DNA of 64,000 nucleotides from JAMXLO01 sp963776505 (GTDB taxonomy: Bacteria > Pseudomonadota > Alphaproteobacteria > Acetobacterales > Acetobacteraceae): assembly GCA_963776505.1 (NCBI GenBank), contig CAVZNH010000084.1, positions 1-64,000 on the forward strand, given 5' to 3'. Every line of letters starts with the position of its first letter. The stretch's first letter is position 1. Position numbers and translations under genes: made by a program. The notes under the pieces are model-generated. The model did not search any database, was not told the DNA's origin, and worked only from the letters and a program-made list of their open reading frames with translations. This document shows, piece after piece, positions 56,751 through 64,000 of the stretch.

Positions 56751-58465
56751 TCAACTGATCGTCGCAACACGACCTTGTTGGCCTATCGGTCGATGCTGAC
56801 CCAATCTGGACAAGCATAGCGCCGTGCTGGGTCTCGTCCAGGACGGGCCGGCGCTACGCGCCGGTGCCGCAAGCGGCATCCTGGACAAGACCTACGCGCG
56901 GCGCTCTGCCGGAGGCAGGTCGGCTCAAGGAATGGTCCTCTTGGTCTCACCAAGGAATCTGCATATGGATCCGGACAGGCGATATCCGAAGCCACGGTAA
57001 CATCCCGTCCTGAGGCAACACGGGGGTCAGTTCCGAGCGTCGCTTGACATGGCCGACATAATCAATTGGTCAAGCGCCTCTGCCGGCGTTTGCCAAGCAA
57101 GCGTCTTTCGGGGCCTTGCGTTGAGGGCGGCCGCCACGGCCGCAATATCGTTGGCGCTATGCATGCTGAGATCGGTGCCTTTCGGAAAATACTGACGCAG
57201 CAGTCCGTTGGTATTCTCATCGGTACCACGCTGCCATGGGCTGTGAGGATCGCAGAAATAGACCTGGATGCCAGCGTCGATCTTCAGGCGTGCGTGCTGA
57301 GCCATCTCAGCTCCTTGATCCCAAGTCAGCGACCGACGCAATTGCTCAGGCAAGGTGATAATCGTTCGCGTAATAGCATCGCACACCGCCTCGGCACCAT
57401 GCCCGGCGAGTGCGGGCCCGTTCTTCACACGAGCCTCGTGGCCATGGTCCATCATGCGCGGCAGGTGCAGCAGCAGAGTGAAGCGCGTCATACGCTCCAC
57501 CAAAGTGCCAATTGCGGAACTGCCAAAGCCCAGGATGAGGTCCCCTTCCCAGTGGCCAGGCACGGCGCGATCAGCTGCCTCCGCCGGACGTCGGCTGATC
57601 ATGATCTCGGGAGAGATGAAGGTCTTGCCCCGCCCGCGCGTTCGTGCTCTCGGCGTCCGCAGCACCCGCCCGGTACGCAAGCAGCCTGTCAGCTCGCGGC
57701 GCAACGCGCCACGACTTTGAACGAACAGCGCTTGATAGACGGCTTCGTGGCTGATGCGCATGGTCTCATCGTCCGGGAAGTCGACCGGCAAGCGGCAAGC
57801 AATCTGCTCCGGGCTCCAGGCGTTTGCCCACCGCCGATGCTTCCGCGGTCCATGCCGGCGGCCTTTCCAGCGTACAGCCGGGCCGGGAACAGGAGCCCCG
57901 CCCGGAGCGACGACGACGCCTGCCAATCGTTCCTCCACATAGGTTCGCAATGTCGCATTGAGCGCAAGCTTGGCCTGCTTTGGGCGGCGAGCAGATCGCT
58001 CGGCATGCCATTGCGCTGTCGTCGCGCGATACTCCAGGCTGCCGCTTCGGGTCGCAGCGTTGCGCCGCAACTCCCGCGAAATCGTTGAAGCTGTTCGTCC
58101 GAGTCGGCGCCCAACCTCCCGCATGGAGCAGCCTTGCACGCGAAGAAGTGCGATCTCTTCCCGCTCCGCAAATGAGAGATACCGGCCGGACAGCGGCTTC
58201 GCTGATGGCCGAAACATCGCTGGTGGCATGCCGCCTGCCTCTCGAAACAATCTTGTTCCTACAGCCTGCGACATACCAACTTGGACCGCAGCATCCTCAC
58301 TTGCCATACCTGCCGCGATCGCCGCCCAGAACCGCCGCCGCTCATCTCGTCCTGCCACCACCGGGCGACCTGGTGAGAACAATGGCGCTCGACCAGACCG
58401 AGCCGAACGCCGCCTCCGCCTCGTCATCGCAACTCCTCCTTCAACGTGTTGCGACGACCATTTGA
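56751..58465 (-). mobile_element. IS30-family insertion element inside the DNA methylase gene
   Basis: The element is bounded by imperfect inverted repeats TCAACTGATCGTCGCAACAC (from 56751) and, on the other strand, TCAAATGGTCGTCGCAACAC (ending at 58465), 21 bases with three mismatches including a shared following G. It is about 1.7 kb and carries one transposase gene, plus some 275 bases of non-coding DNA on the far side of its stop, longer than usual for IS30. Outside the repeats the methylase reading (..PDALLFAE | NPAFRTPAAKAKA..) continues across the deletion of the element. No clear target duplication could be picked out. Confidence 0.8.
57027..58427 (-). CDS. IS30-family transposase
   Basis: An intact 466-residue frame. 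An N-terminal region FWAAIAAGMASEDAAVQVGM is followed by the IS30-type HTH (LSFAEREEIALLRVQGCSMR, EVGRRLGRTASTISRELRRN), AWSPEQIACRLPVDFPDDET, MRISHEAVYQALFVQSRGAL and the DDE catalytic core VPGHWEGDLILGFGSSAIGT, LERMTRF-like LVERMTRFTLLLHLP, SLTWDQGAEMAQHARLKIDA, YFCDPHSPWQRGTDENTNGL, LRQYFPKGTDLS. The start ATG 58427 has GGAGGAG upstream; the frame is open further upstream into the methylase N-terminus. Confidence 0.92.
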   Translation of the reverse strand: MTRRRRRSARSGRAPLFSPGRPVVAGRDERRRFWAAIAAGMASEDAAVQVGMSQAVGTRLFREAGGMPPAMFRPSAKPLSGRYLSFAEREEIALLRVQGCSMREVGRRLGRTASTISRELRRNAATRSGSLEYRATTAQWHAERSARRPKQAKLALNATLRTYVEERLAGVVVAPGGAPVPGPAVRWKGRRHGPRKHRRWANAWSPEQIACRLPVDFPDDETMRISHEAVYQALFVQSRGALRRELTGCLRTGRVLRTPRARTRGRGKTFISPEIMISRRPAEAADRAVPGHWEGDLILGFGSSAIGTLVERMTRFTLLLHLPRMMDHGHEARVKNGPALAGHGAEAVCDAITRTIITLPEQLRRSLTWDQGAEMAQHARLKIDAGIQVYFCDPHSPWQRGTDENTNGLLRQYFPKGTDLSMHSANDIAAVAAALNARPRKTLAWQTPAEALDQLIMSAMSSDARN

Positions 58466-58763
58466 GTTCGGCGAACAGCAATGCATCGGGGATGTCGCGA
58501 CGCCTCGTCTCAGCTGACTGCTGTGGCAGAAATTGCCAGCCAAGCAACGCGAAAGTTGGCTCGATCAGCGTGCGCTCGGTGGTCGCTTCATTCGGAGCCG
58601 ACATGGCCGCAAGGGCATGCCAACAGCCGCGCATCTCGTCCGCGATGTGCAGGAGATCGGCGGGATTGAGGGCACGCCATTCCGCTGTCTGTGGCATGCC
58701 TTCGCGGAGGAAATAGTCGGTGAAGAGATTTCCCGTGATGGGGGAGGGGGCGGTGGCATTCAT
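58466..58763 (-). pseudogene. Eco57I-type DNA methylase, 5' part, separated by the IS30 element
   Basis: ATG 58763 begins MNATAPSPITGNLFTDYFLR, EGMPQTAEWRALNPADLLHI, TERTLIEPTFALLGWQFLPQ, RRRDIPDALLFAE, the N-terminal domain of the methylase continued at 56750. The frame runs through the IS30 left end straight into the transposase, so a chimeric 600-residue polypeptide could be made. Start upstream at 58793 or 58880 is also possible. Together with the 3' part it would encode a protein of about 1,370 residues. Confidence 0.7.
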
Positions 58764-59020
58764 ACTGGCAGATGGCCGATGCGAAGATTGGGGCGACTGC
58801 ATATACTGCTTATTCAGCGCCGTCGCGCTCGAAGAGTGTGCGAAGAAGGCTTCGAGCGGACGCTGCAGACCGGTCAGCAAGGGTGACGCGCTTGCCTCTC
58901 CGCGTCATACCGGACACGTCTCGCAGTCCTGGCCTGGCGCACAGACGTGTTGGTGTGGACGGCCCCACGGCATCGAGTGCCAGATGTTGGGTCGTGCAAC
59001 GCCAACATAGGAGGCCGTCC

Positions 59021-60058
59021 GTGACGGAGCTTAAGCTGATATCGATTGATACGTCCAAGCATGTGTTCACGCTGCATGGCGTGGGCGATCGGGGAGAGGT
59101 GGTTCTGCGTCGGGAGTTGCGTCGCCAGCAACTGGAGGGGTTCTTTGCCAAGCTGCCACGGACGGAAGTGGTTCTGGAGGCATGTGGCGGCTCGCATCAC
59201 TGGGGCCGCGTTCTGATGGCATTGGGACACCGGGTGCGGTTGATCCCGCCGCAATATGTGAAGCCGTTTGTAAAACGCAACAAGAACGACCGCGCCGACG
59301 CCGAGGCGATGTGTGAGGCGGCAGCGCGGCCGGGCATCAACTTCGTTCCGGTGAAGTCGGCTGAGCAGCAGGCGGCGGCGATGGTCCTGTCGGTGCGCGA
59401 GTTGCTGGTGAAGCAGCATACGCAACTGGTCAACGCGGTGCGTGGCCATGCCGCGGAGTTCGGCGTGATCGCGGCCAAGGGAACCGGGCACGTGGAGCCG
59501 CTGTTGGCGCGCATTGCCGACGACCCGGCGGTGCCTGAGCCGGCCGGCGCGATGTTCGCCGAGCTGGGCGGACGGATCGCCGAGTTGAGCGTGCGGCTGA
59601 CAGCGCTCGACCGCGACCTGGCCCGGCTGCACAGGAGCAGCCCAGTGAGCCAGTTGCTGGCGGAGATACCAGGCGTCGGCCCGATCACCGCGCTGAGCTT
59701 GGCCCTCACGGTGGATGTCTCGCAGTTCCGCTCGGGGCGTCATATCGCCGCCTGGCTGGGCCTGACACCGAAGCAGAAGTCGACGGCGGGCAAGCCGCGG
59801 CTGGGCGGGATCTCGCGCCAGGGCAACGAACGGCTGCGACAGTTGCTGGTGCTGGGCGCAACCGCCGTGGTCCGCACTGTCAAACCAGGCAGCCGGCACG
59901 CCAGCACCTGGCTGCTGGGCTTGCTGCAGCGCCGTCCGCGCAAGCTCGCGGCGGCCGCCCTGGCCAACAAGATGGCCCGTGTCGTGTGGGCCATGATGAC
60001 CAGCGGTGAGGCATACCGTCCCGCCGACGGTCGCCTGAACCGCTGGCATCGCGGGTGA
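59021..60058 (+). CDS. IS1111-group (IS110 family) DEDD transposase
   Basis: An intact 345-residue frame from GTG 59021 with AGGAGG upstream. The N-terminal RuvC-like catalytic domain has SIDTSKHVFTLHG (first Asp), TEVVLEACGGSHHW (Glu), RLIPPQYVKPFVKRNKNDRA and DAEAMCEAAARPGI (late Asp residues). The C-terminal Tnp domain includes LAEIPGVGPITALSLALTVD, RSGRHIAAWLGLTPKQKSTA, GGISRQGNERLRQLLVLGAT with the family Ser. The IPPQYVKPFVKRNKNDRADA run is characteristic of the IS1111 group. These recombinases are guided by an RNA from the element's own non-coding end. Confidence 0.93.
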   Translation: MTELKLISIDTSKHVFTLHGVGDRGEVVLRRELRRQQLEGFFAKLPRTEVVLEACGGSHHWGRVLMALGHRVRLIPPQYVKPFVKRNKNDRADAEAMCEAAARPGINFVPVKSAEQQAAAMVLSVRELLVKQHTQLVNAVRGHAAEFGVIAAKGTGHVEPLLARIADDPAVPEPAGAMFAELGGRIAELSVRLTALDRDLARLHRSSPVSQLLAEIPGVGPITALSLALTVDVSQFRSGRHIAAWLGLTPKQKSTAGKPRLGGISRQGNERLRQLLVLGATAVVRTVKPGSRHASTWLLGLLQRRPRKLAAAALANKMARVVWAMMTSGEAYRPADGRLNRWHRG

Positions 60059-60268
60059 AAGGGCGACAGCAGAAGGTGGCGATCGGTCGAACCGACGAGC
60101 GAGATACCCCGTGGCATCCAACGGCGCTGTGCGAAACCGCAGACGTGTTGAGGGCTCGCTCGCGGAACCCATCTGGGCCGCGGTCATGGTCGACCGCACC
60201 GCAAGGCCGGACACATGACCGCACTCGTACCCGTCGTCAATTCTGCCGCATCGCCCTTGAACCCAAAG
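60059..60268 (+). ncRNA. Candidate guide RNA (bridge/seek RNA) region of the IS1111-group element
   Basis: These 210 bases lie between the transposase stop and the right inverted repeat and contain no convincing gene. In the IS1111 group the long right end is where the guide RNA is encoded (established for other members); position and length fit. I did not resolve the stem-loops or the target-binding loop, so the call rests on location. Confidence 0.45.
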
Positions 60269-60283
60269 GGCCGTCCACACATG

Positions 60284-60307
60284 GATGCCGGGCCTTCGCC
60301 CGGCATG
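60284..60307. repeat. REP-like palindrome at the IS1111 right flank
   Basis: ATGCCGGGC-CTTCG-CCCGGCAT is a strong hairpin directly outside the element, followed by GACGG. It matches one half of the composite repeat at 37148-37241 (GTGGATGCCGACCTTCGTCG). The gap 60284-60397 holds nothing else of note. Confidence 0.75.
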
Positions 60308-60397
60308 ACGGCTTGGGCACTGTGACCACTTGGGCCTTGCATTCGGTCCGGGGATGGGGCGATTGCCTTGGCGCCCTTGCGGCAGATGGAGGAGTCG

Positions 60398-61372
60398 ATG
60401 GATCCGATCAAGCGCCCCACCCGCTACCAGGAGATGACGGACCCACAGGCGCGACCGCGCTATACCGGCATTCCCACGTTCTTCCGTGCGCCGCACACCG
60501 AGTCGCTCGCCGACACCGATATCGGCGTGATCGGCGTGCCGTACGACGGCGGCGTCACCAACCGCACCGGCGCCCGACACGGGCCGCGGGCGGTGCGCGA
60601 TCAATCCTCGCTGCTGCGGCGGCTGCACCCGCACGGGATCGCCCCGTTCGACATCGCCCGCGTCCGCGACCTCGGCGACTGCTGGATCGAGCAGCCCTAC
60701 ACGCTGGAAGGGGCGCTGGCGGAGATTGCTGCGTTCTATACGACGATCATCGCGGCAAAGGTGGTGCCGCTGTCGGTCGGCGGCGACCATTCGATCAGTC
60801 TGCCGATCCTGCGCGGGGTCGCGGCGGGGCGGCCGGTCGGCATGATCCACATCGACGCGCATTGCGACACCGGCGACGATTATCTGGGGTCGCGCTTCCA
60901 CCATGGCGCGCCGTTCCGTCGGGCGACCGAGGAGGGGCTGCTCGATCCGAAGCGGGTGATCCAGATCGGCATCCGGGGCACCACCAACGACCCTGACATG
61001 TGGGGGTTTTCCACCCGCTCGGGCATGCGCGTGTTGGGCATGGAGGAGTTCCACGACAAGGGCTGGCACTACGCGGCCGAGGAGGCGCGGCGGGTGGCTG
61101 GCAGCGGGCCCACCTATCTGACGTTCGATATCGACAGCCTGGACCCGTCGCAGGCGCCGGGCACCGGCACGCCGGAGGCGGGCGGCATCACCGCACTGGA
61201 GGCGCTGCGTCTGCTTCGCGCGCTGCGCGGCATCGACTTCGTCGGCGGCGATCTGGTCGAAGTCGCACCGCCATTTGACGTCGGCACGATCACGTCGTTC
61301 AACGGCGCTTCGATACTTTTCGAGATACTTTGTCTGCTGGCGGAGGCTTGGCAGAGGCGCAAGGGCGCTTAG
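60398..61372 (+). CDS. speB: Agmatinase/ureohydrolase family protein
   Basis: The intact 324-residue product starts at ATG 60398, with GGAGG seven bases upstream. Binuclear manganese ligands are in VVPLSVGGDHSISLPIL, GMIHIDAHCDTGDDYLG and YLTFDIDSLDPSQAPGTGTP, and PEAGGITALEALRLLRALRG, DFVGGDLVEVAPPFD complete the signature. Agmatinase hydrolyses agmatine to putrescine and urea; many relatives are guanidinobutyrase or guanidinopropionase, which the sequence alone does not exclude. The gene stands alone between the IS element and the tonB-like gene. Confidence 0.88.
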   Translation: MDPIKRPTRYQEMTDPQARPRYTGIPTFFRAPHTESLADTDIGVIGVPYDGGVTNRTGARHGPRAVRDQSSLLRRLHPHGIAPFDIARVRDLGDCWIEQPYTLEGALAEIAAFYTTIIAAKVVPLSVGGDHSISLPILRGVAAGRPVGMIHIDAHCDTGDDYLGSRFHHGAPFRRATEEGLLDPKRVIQIGIRGTTNDPDMWGFSTRSGMRVLGMEEFHDKGWHYAAEEARRVAGSGPTYLTFDIDSLDPSQAPGTGTPEAGGITALEALRLLRALRGIDFVGGDLVEVAPPFDVGTITSFNGASILFEILCLLAEAWQRRKGA

Positions 61373-61393
61373 CGTGCCTTGTCTCAATGACCC

Positions 61394-62446
61394 TTGAGCG
61401 GGCGACGGTCGGAAAGCGGCTTGGATCAGGCAATCACCATCCCCATAACGGAGGTCAGGCGTCCGTGGCTCGGCTCGCGGCGGCGCCCGCGGCGGCTTGG
61501 GCCGGTGCTGGTCATATCGCTGTGGCTGCACCTGACGCTGCTGCTGCTCATGCTGGTGACGGTCAAATTCAACCGGCAGGGGGAGGAGGAACTGCCGCCG
61601 CCATCAGAGGTCGCGATGGTGTTCGAGGGCGGCACGCCGAAGGGACCGGCGCTGCCAAACCCGAAGCCTAACGTCGCCGCGCCATCTCAGCAGCCGACGC
61701 CGCCGCCCGTGCCGCCGGCGCCCATGTCACCACCGCCCTTGCCGGCACCCGCGCCACCGGCGCTCAGGCCGCCGCCAGTAGCAGTGGCGCCGCCTCCACC
61801 TTCGCCGCCCACCGAGACGGCCCCGGAGGAACCACTTCCGACGCCTCCGCTGCCCCCGCCGCCGCCCGCGACCGCCGAAATCCCGTTGCCCAAGCCAGTA
61901 CCGCCGCTCGCCATGGTGGTGCCGCGACCGCCATCACCGGCGCGGCCAGCGGCGCCGGCGGCGCCAAAGGCCCCGCCGGCGCCCCCCCGGGCCTCCGAGT
62001 TCCCGACGCCGATGAACTTCTCGTTCGGCCGCGCTCCGCCGCAGGAGCGCGCGCCGACGCGTGCGTCGCCGCACGCGCCGAACACGCTCGACTTCTCGCT
62101 TGCACCGCGCGAGGGCGCCACCGACAACTCACCGTTCTCACGCGTGGCCGGCGCGCGTGTCGGTCCGGACTGGCGCAACCTGCTCAGCGCATGGGTGCGC
62201 GCGCATGCTTACTACCCGGAGCAGGCGGCGATGAACGGCGAGGACGGCGACGCCATGGTGCAGGTTGTCGCCAATCCGAGCGGCCACGTCACCTCGGTCG
62301 AGATCAAGATGCGGTCCGGCTCGCGCTGGCTGGACCTGGCCCTGATTGCGCTATTCCGTGACGCCGATCTGCCGCCGCTGCTGGGCGAGTCGGAGCCGAT
62401 CACCTTCAACTTCACGATGCACTACATCCTGATCCGAATGCGGTGA
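61394..62446 (+). CDS. TonB-like energy transducer protein
   Basis: A single hydrophobic segment (about 37-58; GPVLVISLWLHLTLLLLMLV) anchors the protein in the inner membrane, followed by a proline-rich periplasmic spacer of about 150 residues (PPPVPPAPMSPPPLPAPAPP ...) and a C-terminal domain ARVGPDWRNLLSAWVRAHAY, YPEQAAMNGEDGDAMVQVVA, HVTSVEIKMRSGSRWLDLAL, the TonB C-terminal fold. 350 residues from TTG 61394; TTG 61421 is a possible alternative, and no ATG is in frame before the anchor. It would couple the proton gradient to outer-membrane receptors or act in envelope assembly. The stop overlaps the next start (GTGA). Confidence 0.82.
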   Translation: MSGRRSESGLDQAITIPITEVRRPWLGSRRRPRRLGPVLVISLWLHLTLLLLMLVTVKFNRQGEEELPPPSEVAMVFEGGTPKGPALPNPKPNVAAPSQQPTPPPVPPAPMSPPPLPAPAPPALRPPPVAVAPPPPSPPTETAPEEPLPTPPLPPPPPATAEIPLPKPVPPLAMVVPRPPSPARPAAPAAPKAPPAPPRASEFPTPMNFSFGRAPPQERAPTRASPHAPNTLDFSLAPREGATDNSPFSRVAGARVGPDWRNLLSAWVRAHAYYPEQAAMNGEDGDAMVQVVANPSGHVTSVEIKMRSGSRWLDLALIALFRDADLPPLLGESEPITFNFTMHYILIRMR

Positions 62447-63078
62447 GGACGCTGGTCGTCGCGCTGTTGGCCGGCTGGCTTGCCGGCTGTGCCGTCACGC
62501 CCGTCGCGGGTCCGGTACCGCGTGGCGACGCCACAGTCTACGTGGTGGGCCGCGGCTGGCACACCGATATCGGATTGCCGGTGGACGAGGTGACTGGCCC
62601 GCTCGCGTCATTGGAGAGCGACTTTCCCGGCGTTCGCTTCATGGTCTTCGGCTTCGGCGAGCGAGAGTACTACATGGAGCGCAAGGAAGGGTCAGGCGAG
62701 ATGCTGGGCGCGCTGCTGCCGAGCAAGAGCGCAATCCTGATGACCGCGCTGAACGCGCCGCCGACCGAGGCGTTCGCGGACCACGATGTCGTGGTCCTGC
62801 ATCTGCCAAGCGATGATGTGGCGCGTATTGCCGCGCGGCTATGGGATGGGCTGGAAAAGCATGCCGATGGTTCGGCCGTGCGGCTTGCGGACGGGCCCTA
62901 TGTCGGCAGCATGTTCTACGCCTCGACTGAAACCTACGACGGGTTCCACACGTGCAACACCTGGACCGCGCTGGTGTTGCGCGACGGCGGTCTGCCGATG
63001 GACACGCATGTGCTGTTCGCCGGCCAGGTCATGCAGCAGGTGTCGCGAATCGCCGAGATGCAGGCACGCATCGAGTGA
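62443..63078 (+). CDS. DUF2459 / TIGR02117 family lipoprotein
   Basis: GTG 62443 overlaps the TonB-like stop. The product has 211 residues with signal RTLVVALLAGWLAGC; the Cys of LAGC would be lipidated. ATVYVVGRGWHTDIGLPVDE, VRFMVFGFGEREYYMERKEG, VVLHLPSDDVARIAARLWDG, ETYDGFHTCNTWTALVLRDG are the DUF2459 signature, with conserved His, Asp and Cys (HTCNTW) that could form a papain-like site. Its function is unknown; it is often near envelope genes. The frame is intact. Confidence 0.87.
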   Translation: MRTLVVALLAGWLAGCAVTPVAGPVPRGDATVYVVGRGWHTDIGLPVDEVTGPLASLESDFPGVRFMVFGFGEREYYMERKEGSGEMLGALLPSKSAILMTALNAPPTEAFADHDVVVLHLPSDDVARIAARLWDGLEKHADGSAVRLADGPYVGSMFYASTETYDGFHTCNTWTALVLRDGGLPMDTHVLFAGQVMQQVSRIAEMQARIE

Positions 63079-63231
63079 TCAGCACGGCGGTGCCGTTCCG
63101 TTGGGGCAAACCGCGGTCGAGCCCGGCGGTACGACAATCGTGGTGTGCGACGGCGGTGGCGGGTTGCTGCTGCTGAAGCTGAGGCATCCGCCGAGCAGAA
63201 GCGGCAACAGGAGAGGCAGCAGCAGGCGCAT
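63079..63231 (-). CDS. Very small lipoprotein (50 residues)
   Basis: MRLLLPLLLPLLLGGCLSFS is a compact signal with lipobox LLGGC; the mature part, SSNPPPPSHTTIVVPPGSTA followed by VCPNGTAPPC, is proline-rich with two Cys. ATG 63231 is preferred because the signal starts there, although the frame is open upstream to 63303. The gene converges with DUF2459. The cysteine pair could form a disulfide. Function unknown. Confidence 0.5.
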   Translation of the reverse strand: MRLLLPLLLPLLLGGCLSFSSSNPPPPSHTTIVVPPGSTAVCPNGTAPPC

Positions 63232-63318
63232 GGGCGGACATCCTCGATAGCCAATCATTGCGAGGTGATACCTACCGGCCGCGGACAACCGCTGTCGCCT
63301 CACAAGGCTGTGTGGGTC

Positions 63319-63627
63319 TCATCGCAATTGCTCCACCTGCACGTGCGGCGTGCCTGGCCCACGCAGCAGGTCGCCGGGTTCGCCACGCAGGACATCGGAC
63401 GGTGGTGGATGCGCGTCATGACAGGCCATCCCCGGTGGCGTCAGCGGGACGGTGACATAGACCTGCCCGGTCGTGCCCGACGGCGCGCCCGTTCTGCCCG
63501 CGAGGTCGAGCGCCAACGGAAGCGTCGGGCCAGACGATGGCTCGGGCGCAGTGGGACAATCCGCGGGCTGGGCCACTGCGCTACACGACGTAGACGCCAG
63601 CAGCAGGATGGCAAGCGCGAAACGCAT
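63319..63627 (-). CDS. Small exported hypothetical protein
   Basis: The 102-residue product starts MRFALAILLLASTSCSAVAQ, a signal peptide with a possible lipobox (STSC) or cleavage after AVAQ. The mature part is Pro/Gly-rich: PADCPTAPEPSSGPTLPLAL, GQVYVTVPLTPPGMACHDAH, PPPSDVLRGEPGDLLRGPGT. It contains Cys residues and no recognisable domain. It lies between hpnN (24-base gap) and the tiny lipoprotein gene on the same strand, so it may be in the hpnN transcript. Confidence 0.55.
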   Translation of the reverse strand: MRFALAILLLASTSCSAVAQPADCPTAPEPSSGPTLPLALDLAGRTGAPSGTTGQVYVTVPLTPPGMACHDAHPPPSDVLRGEPGDLLRGPGTPHVQVEQLR

Positions 63628-63651
63628 GGGTGAAAACGTAAGCTGCGCGGG

Positions 63652-64000
63652 TTAACGCTCGGTTCGCGCGTGCACGGTGGACAGCAGCGCGGGAATGAAC
63701 ACCAGGCTCGCCAACAAAGTGCAGGCCAGGCTGATAAGCAGCAGTCGTCCCATGCTCGCGGTGCCGGGGTGCTCCGATAGTGCGAGCGAGCCGAATGCCG
63801 TGCCGGTGGTCAGCGCCGAGAACACGATGGCCCGTGCCGTGGCGGATCCGAGAACCGCACGCCGTCCCGCACGCCAGTTCATCACGAAGTAGACGTTGAA
63901 CGACACGCCGACGCCGAGCAGCAGCGGCAGCGCGATGATGTTCGCGAAGTTGAGCGGCAACGGCAGCAGCACGGCCACCAGCAGGGTCAGCAGGGCCGAC
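63652..64000 (-). CDS. hpnN: Hopanoid-associated RND/MMPL-type transporter, C-terminal end
   Basis: The frame runs in from the window edge and ends with TAA at 63652; about 115 residues are visible. FANIIALPLLLGVGVSFNVY, FVMNWRAGRRAVLGSATARA, IVFSALTTGTAFGSLALSEH, PGTASMGRLLLISLACTLLA, SLVFIPALLSTVHA is the last transmembrane block of an RND/MMPL exporter. The GVGVSFNVYFVMNWR and ALTTGTAFGSLALS pattern is typical of HpnN, which moves hopanoids to the outer membrane. The rest of the gene and the hopanoid cluster would be outside the window. Confidence 0.8.
   Translation of the reverse strand, partial: SALLTLLVAVLLPLPLNFANIIALPLLLGVGVSFNVYFVMNWRAGRRAVLGSATARAIVFSALTTGTAFGSLALSEHPGTASMGRLLLISLACTLLASLVFIPALLSTVHARTER

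Larger units (their letters stand above)
58946..60283 (+). mobile_element. IS1111-group insertion element (IS110 family)
   Basis: A transposase gene with DEDD-type motifs is bracketed by a perfect 12-base inverted repeat, GTGTGGACGGCC at 58953-58964 and GGCCGTCCACAC at 60269-60280. Subterminal repeats of this length, with a few bases outside each, define the IS1111 group. The left non-coding end is short (about 70 bases) and the right one long (about 210). The ends given assume about 7 and 3 bases outside the repeats, as in well-studied members; they are approximate. The element abuts a REP-like palindrome on its right. Confidence 0.75.

Noticed and set aside
57027..58763. A 617-residue methylase-transposase fusion protein
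   Set aside because: The continuity comes from the chance frame at the IS30 insertion; the transposase has its own start with a ribosome-binding site.

Overview
The window is GC-rich bacterial chromosome, most likely an alphaproteobacterium of the Acetobacteraceae/Rhodospirillales type. The basis is the ileS-lspA-DUF3035 lipoprotein order, a CreA protein, the end of an HpnN-like hopanoid transporter and the abundance of intergenic palindromes. This placement is inference from gene content; no rRNA or tRNA gene was seen.

A caveat applies throughout. More than twenty genes, including single-copy essential ones (ileS, gyrB, purD, recF), read through only if one or more single-base frameshifts are corrected, usually next to GC runs or homopolymers. 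Intact genes (mutL, xseA, lspA, rsmD, tadA) lie among them. The simplest reading is uncorrected assembly indels, so 'frameshifted' here mostly does not mean pseudogene. Joined coordinates are given for such genes, with the approximate place of each shift.

Layout. 1-318: tail of a phosphonate ABC permease. 465-9392: a type VI secretion (T6SS) accessory island. The minus strand carries vgrG, a DUF2169 protein, a ketosynthase-like protein, a DUF4150 (PAAR-like) effector with a cysteine-containing C-terminal region, a candidate immunity gene and an orphan gene. The plus strand carries DUF6484 and TIGR02270 HEAT-like genes, facing the remnant of a second TIGR02270 gene. 9717-26638: housekeeping and metabolism (ileS, lspA, DUF3035 lipoprotein, creA, a gamma-glutamyltransferase-like gene, mutL, an aminotransferase, two type-I substrate-binding proteins, nitroreductase, rsmD, a pseudouridine synthase, a class-I amidotransferase, tadA). 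26816-29925: a small accessory patch with a glycoside-hydrolase-like protein, a lipoprotein and an ISAs1 transposase. 30267-52861: purD, an M19 dipeptidase, xseA, a hybrid sensor kinase and cheZ, an LLM monooxygenase, gyrB and recF, a lytic transglycosylase, DUF1989, a cytochrome P460, an APH-fold kinase, an OPT transporter and a fused hydantoinase/oxoprolinase.

52920-60283 is a second accessory block. A large Eco57I-type DNA methylase gene is split by an IS30-family element. It is followed by an IS1111-group (IS110 family) element with 12-bp subterminal inverted repeats and a long non-coding right end that may encode its guide (bridge/seek) RNA. This element appears to have inserted beside a REP-like palindrome. 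60398-64000: an agmatinase-family ureohydrolase, a TonB-like protein, a DUF2459 lipoprotein, two small exported proteins and the 3' part of hpnN.

The two most interesting pieces are the T6SS effector/immunity module (3485-9392) and the IS1111/REP/guide-RNA locus (58946-60312). Several families of intergenic inverted repeats are also recorded.
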